Assembly: GCA_011799875.1 (NCBI GenBank)
Contig: CM022297.1
Location: 367,393,105-367,457,104 of the forward strand
Length of the DNA stretch: 64,000 bases
Direction of reading: 5' to 3'
Source of the DNA: Thinopyrum elongatum
Lineage: Eukaryota > Streptophyta > Magnoliopsida > Poales > Poaceae
The position numbers were made by a program, and so were the translations under genes. The stretch's first letter is position 1; each line of letters starts with the position of its first letter. The notes beneath the pieces were generated by a model. The model worked only from the letters and a program-made list of their open reading frames with translations, was not told where the DNA came from and did not search any database. Positions 1 to 11,194 of this stretch are shown one piece after another.

Positions 1-67
1 TTGATGCATGGACAGCCTCTGTAGCCCGGGCTGGCACGGAGATGGCGCTTAGCTTCGCGCTGTCCTA
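1..67 (+). pseudogene. Left part of a gypsy antisense ORF, split by the CACTA insertion
   Basis: A plus-strand open frame enters the window at its left edge and reads up to the CACTA end at 68. It resumes at 43831. The joined reading is collinear, and the region around the break resembles the later part of the extra antisense ORF (Pfam 'putative gypsy type transposon', Transposase_28) known from grass Tat-lineage gypsy elements. That family match is from memory. The protein's role is not established. The last three bases (65-67, CTA) are the CACTA target duplication. The first codon after them in the rejoined frame is TAG, so the frame is broken at the junction itself. Confidence 0.55.
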
Positions 68-80
68 CACTACAAAAAAA
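68..80 (+). repeat. CACTA left terminal inverted repeat
   Basis: Thirteen bases beginning CACTAC followed by an A run, identical to the reverse complement of 43815-43827. They are preceded by the CTA target duplication. Similarity to the other end continues only loosely (both sides have ATGATGATACGTG and GTCATAGAAGTG-like motifs within 200 bp). Confidence 0.93.
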
Positions 81-1677
81 CAATTCCATGATGATACGTG
101 TTTGTCACAGTAGGTCAGGTTTTTTGTCATGCATGTACATCAATGACGATTTGATGACAGAATCAAGATAGTCATACCCGTGATGTCGTAGAAGTGTTCC
201 ATGACAATACCAAAATTATCATCACGAAAGTGTCCACTTCCATGACGATAAATGGCGCGTCATGGAAGTGCTTCCGTCAAGGGTAACCGAAACGGGGCAT
301 CCACCGTAACGGGTCGCTATTATGCTATCGGGTCCAGTTTTGGATCCGATAACCCGTTAATAGCCCAGACCAATGGGGATTTTCCAGGTGCAAAATTCTC
401 ATTGGCCATAGGAACCACGTGTTAGCTCGCCATTGGTACAGAAAGGCGCATATAATATGTCGACACGTGGAACAGCCCAATAGTGGCCCATGTAGCTTAC
501 AAAGGCCGGCCCGTTTGACTTGGTCAAAAGCTAGCGGGCTGGCCCATGGAAAGCATGTTAACGGTCTATTCGCATATAGCCCATTTTACGGCCTGGTAAC
601 TCATGACCCGTTATGGCCTTTCCGAATTCAGCCCAACAACATCATGTGGGCCGTCCAGTATAATACTCGCCCGCTTCACTTTTGGCCCATGTATGGCCCA
701 TGACGTCTTTTGGCCCATATGAGGCCTTTCATATATTTGGGCCCTTTAGTGGCCCGTAGTGACTCTGACCCATAATAAATAGTAAATTTCTTTATACCCA
801 TTAAGGGCCCATGACTCACATGGGCCGTTTCCAGCCCGTGTTAGCTTTCGGTCTACCGAGGGCCCATAAATTCCTGGGCTCCTTTCCGGCCCTCGATTAC
901 TTCCGATCCGTTACTGGCCTGTTCTCCTAATGGGCCAAATTCAGCCCATGGTTAGAATCCGCCCATTTGTGGCCTGTTAACCCGTTGCGCCATTTCCAAC
1001 CCATCATGTATTCTATCCCATTAACGACCCGTTATGCCTATGACAGAATTAAGCCTTTGCTGTCTTCCGGCCTGTTAACGGCCCGTTATCGTGCTGGCCC
1101 GCTACCAATTACGCCCGTTTACGGCCCATGTCGCGGTCCAGTTTTGGCACATGAAATGTTGGACCCATGTGTGGCCAATGGATCCTACGGCTCGTTGGAG
1201 GCCCATTTATCCGACGGCACGTAGGAGGCCCATTGATTCTACGGCCCGAAGGAGGCCCATTGATTATACGGCCCGTGCAAGGCCCATTGATCGTACAGCC
1301 CATAGCAGGCTCAAGGTTACCAAGGTCCGATATGGCCCATGGTTGCTGCAGCCACTACCAAACAAAGGAAAAAGAAGACTAGGGAAATAAATAAACTAGA
1401 AACTAACGCTAGGCTATTAAGGCGATTGCACAGATTACATCCACTGGGCATCAAAGTTCGCCACCAGTGCAAATATAGGGAACACCCTACACTATACAAA
1501 AATGGCTTGCTGTTTTCTTCAGCTGGTCGCTGCATGTTAAGAACAAATTTTGTATCACAAAAAAAAAATTACAGCCATATAACAAAAGGAAGGTTGGCAT
1601 AAAAGTTAACAGTCCGGTAGATAAATGCACCTTCAGAAGTTCAGAAGCTCAGTTCATTTGACCTGACTGTTACATTT
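81..1677. repeat. Left subterminal region of the CACTA, GGCCCA-rich
   Basis: From about 280 to 1340 the short word GGCCCAT/GGCCCGT and its complement recur dozens of times in both orientations. This is the kind of clustered subterminal motif that binds transposase in other CACTA elements (known for En/Spm; inferred here). Open frames across this stretch are by-products of the repeats. From 1350 to 1677 there is no repeat; this is the 3' flank of the minus-strand gene ending at 1678. Confidence 0.7.
1197..1310. repeat. 27-bp tandem repeat, four copies
   Basis: The word AGGCCCATT followed by a TACGGCCC-type block starts at about 1197, 1224, 1251 and 1278, an exact 27-bp step, with substitutions accumulating between copies. 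It is the most regular part of the left subterminal region. Confidence 0.8.
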
Positions 1678-4600
1678 TCATGTTGTACTATCTGATGGAG
1701 CACCATAACCTTCGCCTTCATTTCTCCTAGGCTCCTGAACAACATAGCAAATGTCTGATAGTCTGGTTTCAAAGCCATGCATATCTTGATGACATCGAAC
1801 AATGGCTGTCCTTGTTTCACAAAGGGTCTACGTTAGGGATTGAACTTGTGTCTCGAGTGCAAATAAAACATTGTTTTGAGCTTGTATATCTTGATCATGA
1901 GGCAGTTTGGACGAGATTGCCATAACAACCAACCCATAATTATGCAGGAAGGTGCTTTTGGCACTGTTAGTGGACAGGTACTGACCCACTGCAGCAAGAG
2001 GTGACATTGCGGTTATGGTTGCCTCGTCACCTTCAGAAGGTGGTGGTTCCACCATTTGTTCCATAGCTTGCTGAAAAATTGAGTTTGGACATTAGTAGTA
2101 CCAGAACAGAAAATATTAAGGAGGCAACAAAACCAAACAAAATAGCTTTGGTCTATATACAGAAATTATTTTGGTGAACCCGTGTAAAATATTAGTTGTA
2201 TTTTATTGCAAAGTACATAATAATACCAGGTTCCAAACATATAACCATGTACCATGGCTAATGTATTGTCTATTTCTTCACATTGTATTGATAGCTAAGG
2301 TTAAAGAGACAAAGTTTATAATACGGTAAGCATACTATGACATCATTCATATCACAAAACAACTGAGAACAGACAAACAGGCAATTGTAACGTTGTGTGG
2401 ACAAGTCCAGCACGGAACTAGATTATAGATCAAAATCAAAGGGACATCACTCCTCTCTTTTAAACCTTGTAAGGTGCAATGATAGGCTAAGAGAATTGTG
2501 TATAAAATTGAAAAGAGCAATAGACATTGGCTGCAAACCGTATAGTTCAATGCACAAGTCAGAGTAAGCAGTAGTTAAAAGGCATGAGGATTAAGGACTT
2601 ACAAGGTGGGCTTTGACTGGTGTAGTCATGCCCTTCGTCTTGCTGGTGTGACAGTCCTTGAAGATTTCCACAGCATTTGGTTCAGGTACCTTTTGGTCCT
2701 TGCAGGCTTTCCTCTGCATATGGAACAAGTCAATATAGATCTGATAATATGGCATAGCGAAAAGAGTGAAACATCAGCTAGTTACCAGAGCCTCATAGTG
2801 TGCAATATAGCTACGATATCCTGTCGTCTGTTGGAATTTCACTTTTGTACGGTTGGCCTTGTTCTTTGAATAGTTCACCTAGAAGAAGATAGATTTTTGA
2901 GGCACATGTGTAAATTGGAGTTCAACATGTGATATGATCACATATATATAACGTACTTGATACTTTGGATCAGACCAGTGTTTAACAAGGCCTCTCCAGT
3001 CTTCATCCGTTATATTTTCCACAGGAGATGTTTGGGCAAGTTCACTGTTAGCCTTGCCTTCAAAGTGAGTTTTACTCAAGTTATACCGATAATGTTGCAG
3101 AGTAGACTTGAAAACATGGGTGCATGCTTGCCTGGTTGCATCATCTTGGCTATCCAACTTGAACCTCATATATTGAAAATTATGGGAGTCTCATTACCAA
3201 TGACCTAGAAAGTATGGGACAGAGCAAGACGATATTACTAATTTCCATACATAACCATACTTACAGATAAATGGTCGAGGAAGGTGTTAAACTGGGTTTC
3301 GTCTTTGTCATTCCTGTACTGAATCCATGTTGGGAGGATACGTGCATGACACCTAACGGCAACGGCTGCCTCTGATACTAACTTGGCTGACTCTGTAGCA
3401 TCACGTGGCCTTTTTAAACCTGCCTTAAAACGGATCTCCATTCTTCCTCCTCGATATTTAGTTAACCTGTCGAGCATTATCCCTGATGTCTATTTCCTCT
3501 TGTGCCTAGGTGCTAGTTCAACAACGAACATGGGAAGTGTTAGTGTACATCAAACTGTGAGACTACATATAAAGAAGCATGCAACTGTAACTTGACTCGA
3601 GCAACTACCTTGTTGCTATTGAAGCTCACAAGGTTCATCTGATCTTGCCAAGTCGTCTTGTGTCAAGAGTGCTTCGGAAGTATTGTCAGGTGGCAAGGGA
3701 GCTTGGGAACTTGCCGCTTGCATTGTTGCTAAACGAGTAACTCGTGCAGATGTTGGTACTGTGGAAGAAGGTGCTACATCAACTAGGGCTGTCTGAAAGG
3801 ACATGCGGTGCCCCCATGTTTGGTTTTGGTAATTGATGACAATCTCTATGGACTAATGGTTGCCTTGAGTTATATTTGAAGGATTTTTCCATAGGCTTTT
3901 CTTGAAGTCCATGTGTTGGTTTCAAGGAGTTTATGTGTTGACCAAGGATTTGTCCATAGGCTTTTCTTGAAGTCCATGTGTTGGTTTCAAGGACTTTATG
4001 AGTTGACCAAGGTGCTTTTCAAGGAATTATCCAAAGATTGGTCATGTCAGAGTTGAGCTTATTGCAAGCATGTCTTGAAGAAGAAGATTGTGTGATCATT
4101 CATGTTTACCTTCAAGACATTATCCAAATGAAGAGAGTTGGAAAGATTCAAGGTTGATCAAGACTAAGAACATAGAGTGATTCAAGTTGATGAACACACA
4201 AAGCGTAGAACATGTACCTAGTGGGATCATGTGATCCCACGGTATGGTAAGTATTATCCATTACGCTTTGTGTACTAACCCATGGTCTACGTGAGAGTTT
4301 TATGTGGGGTTAGGTATGTTTCCATGGGTTTGCGTCAATAGGAAGATCCCATACAACCCATGGAGGATGACATCAAGTGGTGATCGTCAACAAGATTGCC
4401 GTGTGCAAGTTCAAGTGGAGCATCACGAAGAGATCAAGTGCTTGAAGCTTGCCGTCCACTGTGGTGACAATGCACTTGTGAAGATGTGCCGAAGAGTAGC
4501 TTGCCGTCCATTGTGGTGACAATGGACTTGTGAAGATGTGCCGAAGAGTGGCTCACCCATAGTGGAGTATGGCGGAGCAATCAACTAGCCTTCATCGACC

Positions 4601-5147
4601 CAACGCAATCAAGAAAGGTGGTCCATCTTGAGGAGGACAAGATCGTCATCATCTAGCTCAAGTAGATCATGCACAAGGCAAAGGTTTTCCCTTGATTGGT
4701 TTTCTATTTTACCGATCTCATGGTGGTAGTTGGGAGACCGGGTTATAGGATCGATTGTTGTACTATCAAGGGGGGCTCTCAAGTTGGTAGTTTGATCGTA
4801 TCGTTCGTAGAGAGCTCAAACCATTGCATACTTGCATCATCTTTCTTGTTTCTTGTTTGGTGTTTCTCTTTGTGAGTTTTAGAGCTTATGGTCATCTTCA
4901 TGACATGCTTGAGTTCATCGAAAACGGAGTTCATGCATCTTCTATGATGTTTTCGATGTTGGAGGTTATGCCGGTTCTTCTTTGTTAGAGGGTTCTCTCC
5001 TCTATATCTTTCTATGTTGGATAGTTCTTGTCGTCCTCTATCCAACAAGCTTGAGTTTGCTCAATTCGGAGCTCATATGCAGAAGTTTTGGCAGTTCTGG
5101 ATTTCTTGTTGCATCTGCTTTGCTTGGGACTTGCTTGATGCACCCCT

Positions 5148-5563
5148 GCGGTAGTACCGCTTTGGGCAGCGGTAGTACCGCTTGTAAGCGGTAGTACCAA
5201 CCCTGTCGGGCGATAGTACCACTTGTAAGCAGTACTTCAGCTATCCAGTTCCGAGGCTTCTACCGCTGCTTATTCTGGGGGTTCTGTTTTTTGTGTCGGG
5301 TTCAGCGGTAGTAGGGCGGTAGTGTGTGCGGTAGTACCGCCTATAAGTGGTAGTACCGCTCGGTTGGGTGGTAGTACCGCTACTATAGTACTGTCATCGC
5401 GCTCTGCTCTACCCTGCCTCCTCTGCTCCTGTGTTCTGCTTCTCCCGCGGTTGTACCGCTCGGATGAGCGGTAGTATCGCTCCTGGCGGCTCTGCCACCC
5501 TAGGTTTCTAGCCGTTGCTCTATTTTTCCTATTACTGCCGCCCAAGCGGTAGTACCGCTTGTG
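5148..5563 (+). repeat. Array of GCGGTAGTACCGC palindromes in the U3 of the solo LTR
   Basis: The 13-base motif GCGGTA-G-TACCGC (6-bp inverted arms around one base) or a one- or two-base variant occurs about ten times in 415 bp. Examples are near 5150, 5171, 5188, 5331, 5348, 5371, 5463 and 5545. Spacing is irregular and the intervening sequence differs. The array stops about 40 bp upstream of the TATA box, the position expected for U3 promoter or enhancer elements. What it binds is unknown. Confidence 0.8.
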
Positions 5564-5601
5564 TGCGGGCTGAGCACATAACGGTTGGATTTTTCCCCAC
5601 C

Positions 5602-5608
5602 TATAAAA
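5602..5608 (+). promoter_or_regulatory. TATA box of the solo LTR
   Basis: TATAAAA inside CCTATAAAAGGGGG, followed by a pyrimidine-rich stretch, is the standard layout at the U3/R boundary of plant LTRs. The related LTR at 57515 has TATATAAAGG in the same relative place. Confidence 0.6.
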
Positions 5609-6849
5609 GGGGGTCTTCTTCCCCATTGAATCTAATCTCTGGACCTCATGTTTTGCCCCCATTGTAGACCTTCTTCGAGCTTGCTATCTCTCAATCCCTC
5701 CATGGATTCTTGCTAGTTTTTGGGGGAAAAGAGAGAGGAGATCTAGATCTATTTTTCTACCAATCACTTTCTCCTCTATGTGAGGGGAACCCCTTGGATC
5801 TAGATCATGGAGTTCTTCGTGTCTCTTCTTCGTTCTTCCTCTCACTTCCCTCCCTAGCATTAGTTGCTTTGGTGGAATTTGGGAGAGAAGGACTTGGGCA
5901 CTCCGTGTGCCCTTGCCATTGCATTTGGTGCATCGGTTTGAGTTCTCCATGGTGGTACATGGAAGTGAAGTTGAGAAGCTTATTACTCTTGGGTGCTTGG
6001 TACCTTTGAGCTTGTTCCTCTTGGGAGCTTGGGCGCCCTAGATGGTTGGTGGTGCTTCAGAGCTCAATCATTATGGTGTAAAGCTCCGGGCAAGTGTCGG
6101 GGTCTCCAATTAGGTTGTGGAGATCGCCCCGAGCAATTTGATGGGTACTGATGACCACCCCCAAGGGTTGCCAAAGTGTACGGGTTTGGTGACCGTCCCC
6201 AAGGGTCTCCATTTGTACGGGTTCGGTGACCGCCCTCAAGGGTCCCTTAGTGGAATCACGGCATCTTGCATTATGCGAGGGCGTGAGGAGATTATGGTGG
6301 CCCTAGTGGCTTCTTGGGGAGCATTGTGTCTCCACACCGCTCCAAATGGAGATTAGCATCCGCAAGGGTGTGAAATTCGGGATACATCATCGTCTCCGCG
6401 TGCCTCGGTTATCTCTTACCCGAGCCCTTTACTTATGCACTTTACTTTGTGATAGCCATATTGTTTCTTGATATCTATGTTGCTACCACTTAGTTGTTTA
6501 TCTTGTTTAGCATAAGTTGTTGGTGCACATAGGTGAACCTAGTTGTTTTAGGTTTTGTGCCTGATAAATTAAACGCTAGTTTTATTCCTTATTTGTTCAA
6601 GCCTAAACCGTAATTATTTTAAAGCGCCTATTCACCCCCCTCTAGGCGACATCCACGATCTGTCACTATCATTGCTTGTTTGGTGGCAGCTTTTGGTTTA
6701 TGTTTGGATTGTTTTGCAGCTGGTGTAGTAGGGGATACCCTGTTTGTAAAATTATCCGGCGGACTTTGACCTTCTGTTGCACTATCAGTACCAGCAGAAT
6801 CTGCATAATTCTTCTACTTCCATTTCCGTGCATTCCGAGTACAAACACC

Positions 6850-9800
6850 ATCCCCTACCATTCTGTATTCCTTCGTCTTTTTCTTTGCCATGTCAAGGCA
6901 AGCTGACAAGAAAAAGGAATAAAAATTTAGTTCTTTAGAACAAATTGATGCGTGATACAGACGAACTGAACTTTGATGTTAGACAACCGCATGATAGGAG
7001 AATGTAATATGTACGAAAAATAGGACGACATGAGATAATCAAACCTATGATGTGTAAACTAAGCAGAAGGCATTTCAATAAATTAGAAGCAATGCAATGG
7101 AAGGTAGACACCATATGAAAGATGCGACAAATAGTACTCTGCCAAGTTAACAGTGTCTCATCATAATTGGCATTTAAACAAATGTGAAGCAGTACAAGAA
7201 ATAAATCATATGCAAGATGCAAACAACATCACACTACCAAATTAAATGTGTCTCGTCATAAGGATTGATGCAGGATAGACACGGATAGTACTTCAATGTT
7301 AGAACATGTAATACAGAGATGTAGTATATGCAAAATGAGGAAGACATGCCATATTCACATGTATAATGTATAAACTAGGGACATTCACATTTGTGCCCCT
7401 AACTCGAACCCAATACTCAAATTTACCCCTAACTTTTTGATGTGCTCAAATTTGCCCCTAAAAAGAATTTAATCTCACGAGAATGCCCTTCCAGCAGGTC
7501 AAACTTGTTTGACTGAAACTTAAAAAATTCATAACAAATTCATACGAACTCAGAAGATTGCAAAATAAGATATCGAAATGTCCATAAAAACATCACCTAT
7601 ATGCATATGTCATTTATATTCATGACAAAAGCACTCTTTAATGCTTTTTAGAGTTTATAAAATTAAAAAATTATTTAGGGTGAATGCAAATAAATGCACG
7701 TGTAGGTGATGAATGTAAATGACATGCGCATATAGGTGATATTTTTATGAACATTTTGATATCTTATTTGTAATCTTCTGAGTTCATATGAATTTGTTAT
7801 GAATTTTCAACGTTTTGGTGAAACAACTTTGACCAGCTGGAAGGACATTCCCAGGACATAAAATGCTTTTTAGGGGCAAATTTGAGCACATCAAAAAGTT
7901 AGGGGTAAATCTGAGAGTGGGCGCAAATTAGGGGCATAAATGTAAATGTCCCTATAAACTAAGCAGATGTAATTTAATAAAATTAGAAGCAATACAAGCT
8001 AGACACCGTATGCAACATGCAAGCAAATATCACACTGCCAAGCTAGAGAAAGCACCTGGGATGCCGGTTCCGCCGGAAGACCGCCATCAGTCCCTGCCTT
8101 AATTTTTTCCTTCCTCTTACTTAATTTTATTGCCTTGTCAAGTCAAACCACAAGAAAAATGAATAAAAATTAGCTTTTCATAACTCATTGATGCAGGATG
8201 CTGACGAGCACTACTTTAATGTAAGGCGACCGCATGATAGGATGATTGAATGTGTAAGAAAAAAGGACAGCATTGCATATTCACAGTTATGATGTGTAAA
8301 CTAAGCAGAAGGCATTTCAACAAATTAGAAGCAATGAAAGCTAGACACCATATGTAAGATGCAACGAATATCACTCTACCAAGTTAAATTGTCTCGTCAT
8401 TGGTGCCATTTCAACAAATTAGTAGTACAAGCTAGAAAAGAATGCAAGATGTAACCTATATCACAGTCCCAAGTTAAATGTGTCTTATGATAAGTGATTG
8501 TTGCAGGTTACACAACAGTAGTACTTTGATGTAAGAACATGGTGTGATAGACAGATATTGTATGTTCTAGAAACAGGAACACGTGTCTTATTCACATGTA
8601 TAATGTGTAAAGTAAGCAGATGGAATTCAACAAAATTAGAAGCAATACAAGCTAGACATCATATATAACATGCAACCACATATAACAGTGCCAAGTTAGA
8701 GGGAGCACCTGTGATGGTGGACTAGGGGAAACATGCTCATCATCAACACAGCTACGTTGAGTGTCTATGCATGTGTTGTCTTGCAAATTTTTTTGGGGTG
8801 ATGGTGGAGTAAAATCTGTAGAGGCCCTCCATTTCAGTTGGTCGGAAGGAGCACCATTATCCATTGCCTTGCTAATTTTCTTCCGCTTCATTGATTTTGC
8901 ATTGTCAAGTAAAACCGACAAGAAAAAGCAATAAAATTCACTCTTTAGAACCCATTCATGCATGATACTGACAATCACTACTTTCATGTAAGGCAAACAC
9001 ATGATACGAGGATGGAATATGTACGGAAAACTAAGCAGAAGCCATTTCAACAAATTAGAAGCAATGCAAGCTAGACACCACATGAACGATGCAACCAATA
9101 TGACTCTGCCAAGTTAAAAGCGTCCCATCATAAATGGCATTTCAACAAATTAGAAGTAGTGCATGCCATAAATCATACGAAAAATGCAACCAATATCACA
9201 CTACATGTACTAAAGGTGTCTCGTCATAATTGATTGATGCGGGATCCAAAAAAATAGTACTTTTATGTAAGGGCATGCTTAATAGACAGATGTAGTATGT
9301 ACCAAAAACAGGAAGGCATGTCACATTAACAGGTATAATGTATAAACTAAGCAGAATAGCAAATGCAATTTAACCAGATTGGAAGAATTACAATCTAGAC
9401 ACCATATGCAACATGCAACCACATATTGCACTGCCAAGTTAGAGCAAGCACATGCGATGGTTGTGTAGGGGAAATGCGGTCATCAACTACAGAGCTACAT
9501 TGGCTATCTTCATCTAGCCTTGCTGTTTCTTGAGAATCATGTGGGGAGGCTGACACTGCATTCTTTAAAAGAGGATCTTTTCTCACATCAATCCACGAGC
9601 CTGATTGTCTCATCATAAGTGATTGATGAGGGATACACAAGGACATTAGTTTGATGTAAGAACATGGTTAATAGATAGATGTAGTAGTATGTACCAAAAA
9701 TAGGAAGGCATGTCATATTCAAAGGCATAATGTGTAAACTAAGCAGCTGCAATTTAACCAAATTGGAAGCAATACAAGCTAGACACCGGCTGGAGTGGTG

Positions 9801-10430
9801 AGCATGATAATCGAGGACCAGAGAGCCTGGCGGGAGGTGGGCTGCTTCACCACCACCGTGGCTTTTTAGTTGGCTTGCAGGTGATGCCTGTCTGTGTTGG
9901 GCTTGTCACTTGCTCGGCCAGTGCCTTGACTAGCTATTTGGCTTCTGGTGCTCTGTGGTCTTGTACTCTTTGCGGCCGTCACCGTGATGTAAAAAAAATT
10001 CTTTCCTTAGTTAATAAAGACGGACTTCGGCCTTTCGAATACAAGCTAGACACCATATGCAACATGCAATCACATATGACACCGCGTAGTTAAAGCAAGC
10101 ACCTGGGATGGTAGTTCATGGCGAACGAGATCATCAACTCCAGAGCTACATTTACTGTCTCCATCTGCTGACACTGCAACCTTTAAAGTGTTGATTCGTG
10201 TCTTGCTTATCCGCGCCTTAAGTAGGAGCGCCTTCTCTCTTTTCTGTCGTGAACTTATCAACAGTGTGGCATAGGCTGAAATAAGCATGCATAAAAAACA
10301 ATAGTGAGAGTATGGGCGAAGTGTGTGCAGAACTAGTGCACTGTAAAAGTAGCAGGTAGCAGGTGGCTGAAAAATAAATGACAGGAGGCATATGATAGCT
10401 CTACAACATGCATGGCACACAAAATTAGAT
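6850..10430 (-). repeat. Tandemly amplified small exons plus introns of the PF03004 gene
   Basis: A unit of about 650-740 bp is repeated head to tail. Each copy contains the landmarks AAGCAGAAGGCATTTCAAC, GCAATGCAAGCTAGACACC and, on the minus strand, a short exon ending in a CAG|GTGCT-type splice donor. Donors sit near 8047, 8707, 9446 (mutated to CAT|GT) and 10097. The exons encode variants of the same segment: a basic stretch (K-R-K-x-K-I), then D-S-x-C-S-S-x-V-D-D and P-S-Q at the donor. This looks like exon duplication building a longer basic, serine-rich N-terminal region of the CACTA protein. A MITE interrupts one unit. Copies are diverged, so the amplification is old. Confidence 0.65.
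7378..7952. mobile_element. Mutator-type MITE, 575 bp, 9-bp target duplication
   Basis: The element starts GGGACATTCACATTTGTGCCCCTAA and ends with a near-perfect inverse of it. It is flanked by the 9-bp direct repeat TATAAACTA at 7369-7377 and 7953-7961. Nine-base duplications are diagnostic of Mutator-like elements. The two halves are inverted copies over most of their length, so a transcript would fold into one long hairpin. No coding capacity is seen. Confidence 0.88.
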
Positions 10431-11194
10431 TCAAGGATTTTGTAATATGAGCACAGGGATGGCTGGGAAATGTAGGTACTCCTTTAGCACACCACCACAT
10501 GTGGTCCTATCAAAATAACAGTCGACTTATAATAAATAGGCCAGTCGATTTTTTTGGAACCGTTCGATCTACAAGGAATGGGCAGATGGCCTTCGTCTAC
10601 CTCCCACCAGTCACTGTTGACGATCTTTCTCGAACCGCCAACGACCACCAGCCCAGAGCCCTGCCTCAGGTGCCCCGCCCTTCCCTCGACCTCACACCAC
10701 CGCCGTGCTTGGCACCGCCCCCCGGCCATCCCTTTAAGCCCGGCGAAGCTCCAGATCGGGCGCCAGCAGCTCCTAGGCCCCACACACCCCTAAGATAAAC
10801 ACCGAGGTGCTGCTTCCCCAGCGTAACAGGCAGACTAGCGCCTCCGCGGGTGGTGCTTCCTTTAATTGGGAATCAACTGACCAGGAATTGAAGTCCAGGG
10901 GGCGACGGACCTCTAGCTAAGGTGAAATAGTATATCAGGAGAAACTTTGTGCATCGCGAGTTACTAGGAACATCTAGTATCAGGAAGAAGGTGCAGTAAG
11001 AAGCGGTCAAACAGTGTCTTCTGTGGGATGAATACCGTGCAAGAAGACACGTAAATTTGCACGAATAAGGGAAGAGGAGTACGAGTTCTGGTTGCCAGTG
11101 TTGTGCCCTCCTGATTTGGCGGCGATGTTCTTCGTTTTACCGGGGGACCCGATGTTGTGGAGGACAGTGGATCCTTGGACGAACCCATGGCCAA

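Larger units (their letters stand above)
3794..6659 (+). mobile_element. Solo LTR (2.9 kb) inside the PF03004 gene
   Basis: The insertion begins TGAAAGG and is flanked by the 5-bp direct repeat CTGTC (3789-3793 and 6660-6664). Precise removal restores the minus-strand reading frame around it. No second LTR, primer site or polyprotein is seen, so it is a solo LTR. It shares its start (TGAAAG..CATG), its middle layout and its end (CTATTCACCCCCCTCTAG) with the LTR at 57515-58860. The related copy ends CCTTTCA, the inverse of its start. Here that last stretch is missing directly before the duplication. A TATA box lies at 5602, downstream of a palindrome array. Two imperfect 75-bp copies of a sequence containing CTTGCCGTCCA occur at 4450-4540. 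The family name is not assigned. Confidence 0.8.
1678..11194 (-). pseudogene. Ptta/En/Spm (PF03004, TNPD-like) gene of the CACTA, broken
   Basis: This is the second large gene of CACTA elements, presumed to be a DNA-binding accessory protein of transposition. Reading leftwards, exons with GT-AG borders are visible at about 3265-3480, 2957-3204, 2786-2878, 2603-2713 and 1678-2070. They encode the PF03004 core: an R-F-K-A-G-L-K-R-P block, S-A-K-L, Y-M-R-F-K-L-D, T-S-P-V, then E-D-W-R-G-L-V-K-H-W, Y-S-K-N-K-A-N-R, and F-K-D-C-H-T-S-K. Upstream coding lies on both sides of a solo LTR; removing the LTR and one copy of its duplication restores the frame exactly. Further upstream is a series of repeated small exons (to about 10255). 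A start at 11194 (Met-Ala-Met-Gly-Ser) with a basic K-R-R stretch is plausible but not proven. Lesions are a one-base loss near 3176, TAG codons near 1828, 3512, 3625 and 6820, and the LTR. The exon chain between 6.9 and 11.2 kb is inference. Confidence 0.72.
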
